A stretch of 64,000 nucleotides of DNA from Branchiostoma floridae (Eukaryota > Chordata > Leptocardii > Amphioxiformes > Branchiostomatidae), in the NCBI RefSeq assembly GCF_000003815.2, contig NC_049981.1, forward strand, positions 1,947,973-2,011,972, given 5' to 3'. Below are positions 49,801-61,800 of this stretch, one piece after another. Made by a program: the position numbers and the translations under genes. The stretch's first letter is position 1. Every line of letters starts with the position of its first letter. The notes under the pieces were generated by a model. The model had not been told where the DNA came from. It searched no databases and saw only the letters and a program-made list of their open reading frames with translations.

Positions 49801-52800
49801 TATTCAACCTACCGTAGTTTTGACAGAAGCAGCAAGAGTTTTGAACGCCGCGGATGTCATGTCAGCGAGATCAGCCGTGTAGGTGCGACTGGTGATCTTG
49901 ATTGAACCGGAGAATGACTTTGTGGCTGGAAAAACAGAAAACAAATCTTGTTAAACATCCTGTTACAAGCAATTTGATTACAGGGAGGAACCTAGTTTTG
50001 CCATGAAATTCGACTCCTGCTGAGGATTGAAAATATTAATATTTCATATTGTGAATCAACTATGCTACAGTAACTGTAACTGGTACAAAATTACTTTCTT
50101 GCTCTTCTTGAGAGATTCAACTGGAATCTAGAAGATACTTTTTATACCGATTTATTTCAGACATGTTTGTAAAGGGACTGACATTGTGTTGCTCAACATT
50201 TGGGCAGGAATAGATAGAGATGGAACTGGAGTCAATTTACTTACTTTTAGTTTAGTATTGACTGAGCTACTTAATATTCATTATAGTCAAAGTACTTATG
50301 GCTAGGCTGGTTTTGAGCTATATTCTCCTGGCTTAAACCTTACTGGTAATGGACAACACTAAGCACAAGACCACTATGCTGATTGATACTCACCAACACA
50401 GCTGACAGTCCCATCTCCTGCTGTCTCCAGATAGAACCCTGCCACACAGCCGCACGTGTGGGAACCTTCCATGTTAGTGCAGGCGATGTTCGTGCCGTTA
50501 CACACTGTGTTACACTCATTGATATCTGAAACAACACAATCATCAATATACAAATCAGCATACTGTTTTAATCTTTAATTTCCAGCTTCAAAGCTCCAGA
50601 AAGATTATCAAATAAACATCAAATAAGAGGCAGATGAAGGCTATTTCAAAAATCATCAAAAGTAAAAATGTCTAGATAATTGCTACTGCTAGACCAAGCA
50701 AGCTGACCAAGGGGCAATTGTACAGCTTAAGCAATAGATTATAGGCAACAGTAGATTATAGGTATCAGCAATAATAACAATAGATTATAGGTATCAGCAA
50801 TAATAAAATTAATGCATTTTTTACAACATAGCCAGATGGTGTCAGCTCATCAGACGCCCCCAATTTACAGTTCGCTTTGCTCACTCGGTGGCTTATTCAT
50901 CAATTATCATAAGTCAATGTATATTAAGCATAACACTCACCCTGGCATACTGTAGCGTTGCTGCCCAATTCATACCCGGCTGCACACATGCAGGTCTCTG
51001 CACCTGACACAACTGCACAGGTGGCGATATTGGCAGGTGAACAGCTGAGGCTCAGGCAGGCATCAGCAGCTGGGGGTAACAAGGTAGATGTCTTTTCATT
51101 TGTTTTTATTCATTGTCATCTTTGTTTATAATGCAGGTATTACAAACCGACCATAGCTTAAAACCCATACAGTCCTACAATTTCACCATTACCAAGAAGC
51201 GAGAAGAAGCCAAACTTATGTGTTAGACTAGATCTGTGATACTTCTAGTACATGTATAATGTATGTTTTGTCTTGTTGTGACCTGTACTTAGCTTGATGG
51301 CCAAAATGTACAATAAAGGTCTTCATTCATTCAATATGCAATGACACACTCAATATGCAATGACACACTCACTTATATTCAATCACACTCTAACTCATTC
51401 ACTCAATCCACTGACTCAGTCTGAAGCTCACTCTTTCCTCCTTCACTCTCATGCTCTCACTCACTGACTCTCTCATTCACAAACTCTCAAACTCTCTCTC
51501 TCACTCTTTCACTCGCTCACTCACTAACTCTCTCACTCACTCACCAACACAGTTGGTACCACTGTTGTCCAGTTTGAGACCCTCAGGACAGGAGCAGACG
51601 AACGAACCGTTCGTGTTGGTACAGAGGTGCTCACAACCGTCAGTGTTTAGAGCACACTCGTCAATGTCTGGACAAATCAAGGAAAAGAAATGGGGAGATG
51701 AAACATTGCCTTCCTTATGCAAAGTAAGTAAGAAGTATGGCAAATGTAATGCCTCTAACACTATATTCATTTTTACCTTGTGGACTACTGTAGTCATGAT
51801 TTTCATGCCGCAGTGTGTAGTAATACTATGAAAATCATCAATGACCATTGAAACAATTAGCTTATCTTAAATTATACTACAACAATTGCTCTTGTATAAA
51901 CTAAGGCAATGTTGAATATTTGCAAAATTTATATGGTCTCATGTAACAATCAGAATGGCATTGTAGCCAGCGATAAATGCATTTTGTAGCAAGAAATATA
52001 AAATGGGCACGTACCATTACAAGTCTTCCCATCAGCCCCCAGTGTGTAACCCTGGTTACAGGCGCAGGAGAAGGTCCCAGGGCTGTTCTGGCACACCTGT
52101 CCACACCCTCCGTTAGACGTGCTGCACTCGTCAATATCTGCAGGTGGAAAAATCAATAAAAAATTATAGTATTAAATGATCCTCCTCTATGCATAAATAT
52201 GCATCTGCAGCGAGATATGTCAAAGTTAGAAGTAAGGATTTGTTTGCTAGCCTCAAAGACAAAGCTGTCTACCTGGACTGTCTGTATCTGTGCTGGCCAT
52301 CACGTCAGTACTGATGCTCTCCTATTCATACCCATACATGTACATATGAATACACACTAATACAATTGTGCCCTCTGATGGCATGTAGTAGAATTGCACC
52401 TTAGTTCTCACTCTGCATTGAGTGTTCTTGCAAAAGGCGAACAATTATTGATCTTTGACACGTACCTTCACACAAAGTTCCTCCATTGCTCTCCAGTTGA
52501 TATCCGGTCTGACAGGAACAGTTGTAACTGCCGGGGGTGTTGGTACAGGCTCCGTTCACAGGGTCACACGAGTTGTTCATGTTAGCAGCACACTCGTCAA
52601 TATCTGGGAAAACAAATTCAGTAAATGCCACTTATCAAACTTTTCATGTGCACTAGGCAGATTTACAATGAATTCCCAATGTATACATGTGTATATGCTT
52701 GAAAGTCAAAGTATCAAGCTGGGACATAGAATAGCCTACTGTCTTATCTACTGCATGTAAGAAAGAGTATTCAGATGAATAGAATCTGGTCATAGGAAGA

Positions 52801-55800
52801 TGACTATCATACGTTTGTATGTTGTTCAATTTAAAAATGTCAAAGTACTGGAATTTGATGTGCATTTCATTACTGAAGCAACATACAATAAGATACAACA
52901 GACTTTGGTTTTGTGGCCATATATTTTTGTGGTCCGCTGATAAGTATTTAGGCAACTGTTTCACCAGTAAAAGTCGGCAGGTCCTGAGCCAATGTTTATT
53001 GATTACCCAATGAAAGAGCCATGCACATTCTTATGTGACAATCTGAGTGACTTTGCAATGCAGACTATCATGTAAAATTAAGATATTGTTAAGTTTTACC
53101 TGCACAGGTCTGTAGGTCCTGAGCTAGTGTGTATCCACTGATGCAGTCACACACTTCTGTTACATTTTGAATTGTTACACCGTTGCAGAGTAACTAACAA
53201 GTGTTTTACCTGTACAAGTCTGTAGGTCCTGAGCCAGTGTATACCCACTGATACAGTCACACACTTCTGTCACATTGATGACGGCACAGAGCTGGGTACA
53301 GGCAGTGTCGTTACTACAGGACTGGGCAGCTGTGGAGACAAACAAACAAATAAATAAACAACAAAACACAGCTGAGAACAGGATAGAAATTTAAGAGCTA
53401 CCTGACATGGGTAAGACAAAATTCTGACAGTTCCATTCATACAACTTACTATCACGATCACAATGAAATATTGTTAAGAGCTGCATAGTACTTATTAGTG
53501 TTGTTTCTTCACAACAGTTATGTAGTGAATCATCCAGGCTTGTAGGCTGCAAGAAATTTGAATGAGTTTAAGAGTATTTGCCTGTTTTTGCCTGAACAAC
53601 TGTGTGGCTCAGCAGATGCATGCGTAGTACTACATATAGATTAAGAATAGAATATATTCCTTAAGCTTGAATATGATCCTAAAACACCAGGTGTTTTTCG
53701 TGAGATAGAAAGGCTGTGATACAAACTGCATTTGTGCATTTGACATTGTGAAGTAAGGAGAAACAAACAAACCTTCACAAGACTTTCCATCAAAAGCCAA
53801 AGCATAGTAGGCCTTACAGGAACACTCGAACCCGCCCACAGTGTTGGTGCAGTACTGGGTACAGCCGTGGGTCGGACCTGCACACTCGTCTATATCTGTG
53901 GGAAGGAATCGTTTTTTCTTTAAAAGCTTCAAATTACTGGGTGCTATCACAGAGTTCCCCATTGTATTCAATCATTGCTGTAAGTTTATATTTCTCCCTT
54001 GGTACTGATAAAAAGACTAGAAAACATTTGCAGAACGTCAGAATCACTGCATTGCTCAGAATTTTACTCTGAGAGATTAAACAAAATTCTAATACACTCA
54101 ACGAAGTCTGTGGGCAAAGAAACAATTAGTTTTCTTGCCAGAAAGATATCAAACTCAGGCTCTGCTGCAATACCAGATAGAATCACTTGGGGGCCTAAAA
54201 TGAAAATCGTCCTTAGTACATGAATAAAACCACAGCAAATGTTTCAAGATGTACAGTACCTTCGCATGAGTGCATGTCATCTGTGAGTCTGAATCCAGAG
54301 TCACAGGTGCACTGGTAACTTCCCTCCAGGTTCAGACAGATCCGGTCACATCCGCCGTTACTCGTCTGACATTCGTCAATATCTGCGGAATAAAAGAAGA
54401 TTGTTACATTTTGTTTTGTATATCTTATATACATTCATGTAGCCTACTCATTATAGACAAAAGCGTGACACTTCGTTTTCCTGAATGCTTCCTGAAAAGA
54501 AGTCAAACCCAAAATACTTAGATTGTAGCTCTTAGCTGTACATATCATCACTAGAATAGCCTCTTGTTTCTACTTGTCACCATCTTATCTGTACCAAAGT
54601 CTTTTATTGTATGTTTACCATTTATTCTGTATGTTACATTTACATGCCCTCAGGCAAGAACTTGCAAATAAACTTTTTTTCTATATAAATATGAATTTGT
54701 CGTATTTATAGCTTTTCAAATATAAAGAAAACGTTTGCTTAGATTTATAATCAGTAACAAAAGCTGGGCATATCTTATTTTTTTAAGTACGATGGAGTTT
54801 ATAAAGGGGGAAATGTCCATATCACGGACAAAAACGTCTAGATTATTACAGAAGACAGTGAAATGTACTGGTTTTGGATGTATCTGCATGGTATATACAG
54901 CATATGCAGCTAGTTGTGGTAACACCTGTAAATTCAGTGGTACTCAGACAGGTGCATTCTTACCTGTGCAGGTGTTCCCATCACCTGTGTAACCATCATT
55001 ACAGGTACAGTTGAAGGAACCCTCAGTGTTGGTGCAGATGGCCTGGGTATCACAGTCGTGTGCACCTGTACTGCACTCATCAATGTCTGTAGAAAAATAA
55101 AACAAAATAAATTTAATTGTTAAAACGTAGACTTCGGATAACCGAAATATTTGGGCATATACAAACTTTTACTGAATATGACCATATCTTTATACAAACC
55201 CCAATAATATTATTACACAATGTCATCCAATATTCAAAATCATAGATTGAAATGTAGTCTTATAATTTGATACAAAATGTAGCTTTAATAGCTTTCAATA
55301 CATTTTATCAAAATCTAAAGGCTGCAACCAGAAAAAATCATTGCATTTCTGTACTTAGATTCACTCCTAAGTTCTTAATTGTTTGTTGGACAGAGATTGA
55401 TATGTTTGTCTACCCTTCTAGAAGCTTTTACACAGGAAATAAACCTACCTATACATGTCCTGTTGTCTGTCAGCATGGTATACCCTGCCAGACAATCACA
55501 GCTGTAACCTGGAGCCTCATTGCTACACGTGGCGTTCTTACACTGGTGAGCATCAGTCTCGTTTGGCAGGAGGAGACACTCGTTCAGATCTGCACAGGAC
55601 TGGCCGTCCCCAACCATACCCATGGGACAGTCGCCGCATGTGTAACCAACTGCGTCCGCCTCTAGAGGGGCTTCAGCGTCCGTGCAGCTCACACCTGGGG
55701 AAGGTATCAATCAATCAATCATTGAATCAATCAATCAATCAATTGGTTTATTAGAATAGCAGGGTAGCTATTCATTCACTCACTCATTCATCAACTCATC

Positions 55801-58800
55801 CATTCATTCACTTTCATTTGTTTCCTAGGACATAGGAGAATATCATAGTGTGACAGGTCACTCACTCACTCACTCTCACTCACTCACTCATCCATTCAAT
55901 CATTCAATCACTCCCTCACTCCTACCCACTGGATGACTGAACAGCAGTCCCCCTCGAAGCCCAGCAGTCACATAAGGCCAGGGTGAACCCGTTACTCCAC
56001 TTGTTCATTCATTTACTCATTCGTTCACCAACTTGCTCCTACTCACCAGGATAGCAGGGAGTGACTGAGCAGCCATCGGTGTCAGTCTCACACTCGTCCC
56101 CTTCAAAGCCCTGCAGACAGTCGCAGGAGGCCAGGGCAAACCCGTTACTCCGCTCGGCTAGGGTCGCCTCCCAGTTACACGTGCCTGAAACACACAGAGA
56201 GAAAGAGTTTTAACAGCATCAGCTTAAAAGTAGATATCTTAAATTTAGTATGCTTGTGCAAAGTATATTTAGTGTTAAACAAGTGATCTCTGTTTTTTTG
56301 AAGGGCTTCTTTCCTTCTCAACTTCTAACTAAAAATTTTTAAAACACTTTCTGCACTCGGGTAACTTAAGGCCTGTGATTCAATGTAGCTCGCCGAGGAG
56401 TGAAAAAGGGCGCGGCCCCGCAAGGTTACCAGGGTGATGGAATCGAACATGAATTCTGAACCACTCCGTGACCTCAGGTGACCTGCAGGGCCGCGAAGTT
56501 TTCAGAACGGCCCAATGTCATAATGTAATGTTACATTGTAAAAACAGGCACTCACTATGTATGGGGCAGACTAATTACTTTTGGTACGACGTCTACATGC
56601 TAACTGTATTAGATATTGATGAAATATTTATCAAATATTGACATAATCCGCTGCGATTAAGAAAAGAGGTCCCCGCGGAAGTCGCATAATGGTACTGCCC
56701 GAACCTGCACATTCGAACGTGCGAACACCCGGGATGTGAAGTGGCGGGAAAACAACAGCTTTGATTGACAACGGCCCAAAGGATCTTGCATAGTCTCATT
56801 TATGGGCTTCAGCCTCGGTCAAAACAGCAGGATTGCTGTCAAATTTAGTATATTTTGAAGTATCAACACTTGTTTGTTTAAACTGTCCTCGGCTATTTTG
56901 TTTTTGTTTTTAAGTATTTTCACTGGAGCTCATTTTCATCGAAAAATTAGAAAAAACACAAGCTTTTTGCTCTTTTTGGCCTAAAAATGTTAGGAATCCT
57001 TCACTTTAGGCAAAATAGCCGCGGATAAAATTAATCTAAAGGAGGTAAGCTCTTATCTTGATGAATATAAAGGCTAAACGTGCTGTCCTCGCCTAGGCTC
57101 GGACACATGAAGTGGACGATGTTTTTTTTAACCAAAATATGTATTTCTAACCCAAAATTCCAGCATTTCACAAACAAATCCACCAGTGTCTAGTACATTA
57201 TGAACAGTTCAAGCATTGTGTGAAGTTTCATCTTGGTACGACTACGCGACAAAAAGTTACGAGAATTTAAGCGTTTTAACATAGCTACACGCGTGTCACA
57301 TGCCTTAAGTCACCCGAGCAGTTGACCAGTACAGACAATTTCCATTCAGATGATAGTTAAAGCTAAAGTTGCCCATATATCAGAACAAGGGGTTCAACCT
57401 TCTTGATCAAGATGCATTGGGCTCAGTGCCAATCTCAAAACAAATGCACGTACCGTTGTTCTGGCAGGAGCAGACTGTGACATCAGGAGACGCGAGAGTT
57501 GCAGCGCCGGCGTCATCAGTAGCCACAAACTCCAGGGTGACGTTTGTAGTGTCAGCTGGAGTCCATCTGATTGGTTGGGTATGAACACAATTTGACTAGT
57601 CAGGTGAAATTACTGAATCAGATGCAGATAGACTATTGATCATTAAGACAAAGATATACAGTCAAACCTGTCTATAGCGGCCACTCAAGGGACCGGACAA
57701 ATTTGGCCACTATAGACAGGTGGCCTCTGTATAGAGGTGGTAACTTGTAGATAAAATACCCAAGGGACCGACAAAAAGTGGCCACTATGGACAGGTGGCC
57801 CCTCTGAAGAGGTGGCCCCTAATACAGGTTTGACTGTAATGTCATTGACTGTATTGTATCATTACAATGAAGCAAAGACCACAGCAGCCATACTTGTACT
57901 CTCATTATCATATTTCTGCCAACTTCCTTGTCATTAAATAAACAAGCACTGTATGTGGCCTTAACTTATAAACCTGCAGTTTTTAACAATTACCTCTACA
58001 ACACCTTTTACAGAACTGTTTACTCGGTTGAACCTGCTTGGATAATGATCTTAGAGAGGCCAATGAGGCAGCCCACTGTTGGATTAGGAGATGGAACGAT
58101 ACGATATGATGATGATAAGTTTGTGACACTGATACTGCCCGGCGTTCCATCCTGTAACTGGTCATGGTAACTTAAGTATGGGTTGTACTTACGTGTAGTA
58201 GTTTGTAGCGTTGATACTTCCCGGCGTCCCGTCCTGTAGTGAGATGGTGACTGTCCCGTCATCCGTGGCCTCCAGCTGCAGACCGAACTCCTTCCCAACC
58301 GTCACACGAACCTCTGATGTCACATTAAACTCAGGCGGCATGTTGTCTGTAAGAATGTAGAGTGTGATTTTAGCATTGATCTGTAAACTTGCCACCAGTA
58401 GCATGTTACTTAATAGACATAAACTTTAGGAATTTGTGTTCATCTTCGACAGTAATTATTGACATTATTAATGCTGTTTCAACTTGATTAGAATCAGAGG
58501 ACTGATCAAAATCTAAAGTTGGTAAGAGATACATTTTGTGTTCGTGGTACCTTTTTGTCATTTATGATCCAATTCTTAAATGCTACAATAAGAAAATGAT
58601 CATGAACCCTTTATCATATACAAATGTTGGGAAGTTAGCCCAGACAAGTTTTACTGAAATCATTAGGTTATTTTGAAACACAAGTAGAACAGAATCCTAA
58701 TTTTGTGGCACAGACATACCCAGAGCAGCGTTGCTACTGGCAGCTGCCTCCAGTGCTGCAGCGGCGGCAGCTCCAACCGCCTCGTTTCCTGTCAGCGCGA

Positions 58801-61800
58801 TGTCAAACAGGCATTCTTTGGCAGTGGCGCTACCACAAACCTGTCAATAAAAAAATGAACAAACCAATCAATCAATCAATCAATCATCATGATCACTTGT
58901 GTTGCTCTTCTTAATATCTTGGAAAAGTTTAAGGTTAATGCTTTTGTTTTGAGTGTACCCAGTTTTTTCAAAACAAAAAATTCAAAGATCGTGATAAGAA
59001 ATATCTATTCTAAAACAGTTACAACCTCAAAAGTTGAACAACATTAGAGTTCTCTTCCATTCTTTATAAATGTAACACAAACTTTCTGCACGATTTGAAG
59101 TTTGAAACACATTTCTAAGTTCTCTCACCTCAATAGCTCTCAACCTGTCTGCTTCTGTAGCAAACATGGTGTCAAGGTCAAAGAACAGGGGTTGGAAGGT
59201 CAGGTTTCCGTAGGTCGCGGCGTTCTGGCCGTTAGGATAAACACTGAACAGCGAGATTGTGGAAGGATCTGCACTCAGTTCATCAGCAGCGTAGTTTGGC
59301 AGAGCCCCTAGATTGAATTGAACACAAAATTGGTCTCACTTTTTGTTTCATATGGGAAATACATGGACAGCCACAGATAGCATTTGATACATCTTAGGTC
59401 TTTATACATTGTATGTCTTAGGAGTTATTTTGCAAACATAGAGAGAATCACCGAGGCATCAGTCCCTGGCTTAAGAACTTAGGAAGATAAGCAGGCAGAA
59501 AGAGAACCATGTTTGCTCTATGCTTCAGCTTGTTCCTAGATGTTCAAAACCTATTCCAATTCTGTTCTGCAAAAAGGCATAGATAGGAGGCTCTGTCCCT
59601 AGTGCTGAAAATGAGGTAGTGATACTTTCTAATGGATACGCTGCAAATTCACCTCATTTAGTTGCTCAGTCTTAAATATATCTTAAAGATTTAATGAATC
59701 AATACTGTAATTCACTTTGTCTTCTTGGTACCAAACTTTCATGGTCTGAGAAATTTTAACTTGTTCTCGGAACTAAATGTTCACGGTGAACGAATTATTT
59801 GGTATCGTCACCAAGATTAATTATTTGTTATCGGTAATGAAAAGTTCACGTTACAGTCGTCATTGTGAAAACCGTGAACATAAAAGTACATTGAAAAAAT
59901 CAGGAATTACAGTAGTTGTTCAATGATTTTCTTGTTTACATATATAATTATGTATGTACCTAGTTGTATCTAAAAATAGATGATTTTTCCAATAGATACA
60001 ATATTTTTTTAAGAATGAACAAAGTTATTTACAGGCCTGTCCCCATGGGAATGTCTCTGCCTCTGCTGGGTTCGTCGCGTTGCTAAGGGCAACCGCAGTT
60101 CCGTTTGGCCAGTAGAATTCGTCGGTGTTGTCATCATTGAAGTTACCCAGCATGCCCTTCATGTGGCCCTTCATGTCAGGGGTCATGGAGACAGCGTAGG
60201 TCAGCATGTTCAGGCCAGCATCCACCTGAGGGAATGAATGAATGAATAGATATGTATCTTAAAGTATCTTGTGTGACTGTTTCCCTTATGTCATGTTGTT
60301 TTGATGTAATTCATGTATTGGACCACAAGGAGAAATAAAAAAAGTGAAGCAATATTGTGGATCCAAATAAGTCAAATATGAATGAATGAATGAGTGATCA
60401 AATGAATGAACATACTGGAATGAGTGAATGATTCAGTTTATGTATAGATTTGTTCATGAATTGATTAAACGATGAATGGTTTGTGGTAACAACATTTCTG
60501 CATTGTATATATTGGGAAATCATAACAACACACACAATCCAGAAGGTCTTACTCCCCTGGGCTGAAGTAAATATCTGTACTGATCTAGATATCCATAGCA
60601 CTGACCTGTACAGAGATCCCAGATGTGAAGATGACCTTCACACCAGTCACAGCTCCACTGGAGGAATCTGTAGGCAGAACAAGAAGGGTTTCTCAGAAAT
60701 GCTGCCTGTAGGCGGAACAATCTATTTAAAATTGCTGAGATGTTTATTGAAATATGATGGCAAAGACACTGGTGAAATAAGAGTGAAAAGGTGAAAGGAT
60801 AACCTCAGCCATCCTTTGTAAGTCTATATGATAGTACTGTATAGTGGCATGGTCCGTCAGAAGCGTCACCCAAGCAACACAGAATTACTACACGCTTCTC
60901 TGCCTCTGGCTCCTACCCACCCTAACCATTTGAGTTTAGGATTATCTTAAAGTTTGTCACTGTTGCCAACTTCAACTTAACCAAAGAAAACATTAATTTT
61001 AAAACTTGAACTGAAAACCCTCAGGCTCCTTTGTAATTTTAGCACAGTAAGTTTGCGTTTAGGATTACCTTTTCTTTATTAAATTTTACTACCTCTTTAA
61101 AGAAAACTTAACTGCCAACACTTTATTGTCTGCATATAGCTGAATAGACAGTTGAACAGGCTTGTTGTGTGCAAGTAAAATGGTGGTACCTGTGATCAGC
61201 TCAAACTCGCCATCGCTGAACTGATTGCTGCTGCCGCTGGCAATGTCGGACAGCGCAACCTGTGTGCTGTCCACGTACACATCCAGACTGGAGCCTGTGC
61301 TGTCCAGGTACAGCTGTACACTTGTGCTGCCCTGCTGAACAGCAATGCCACTAAAGCAAATAGAGCATATTAATTAGACTTTTTTAATGTCACATATTAA
61401 GGAAACAGCAATGATTCTAGAGAAAAGAAGCCAAATAAAATGAAGAAACAAATACACAACAAATACAATGTTAACAACAAACAGAACTCAAATTGGTCAA
61501 GGAACACAGCTTCTTTTGAGATAGTTTTCAGACAGCTTCTCCCACTCATTCCTAACTTTGTCAAAGTTTTTCCTGAAATTTCTTTTATGCAAGATTTTCC
61601 TACTCCTCTGATGCTTTTATCATATATTCTAACTTGCTAAGTAACTAGCTTACTGATTACCTGAAGACTGTAGCTAATGGTGTTTTCCCTTCTTCCACAT
61701 TTGCCAGTGCAGTCCTACCCTGCATGAGGAATCCGCGAGGGGCGCCGTCCGTCGTGTTAGCCATCAGGTACTCCCCATGTCCGTTAAAGGAGTAAGACAG

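Noticed and set aside
53100..53165. An extra functional EGF exon
   Set aside because: It keeps the donor but has no acceptor and only half the cysteines.
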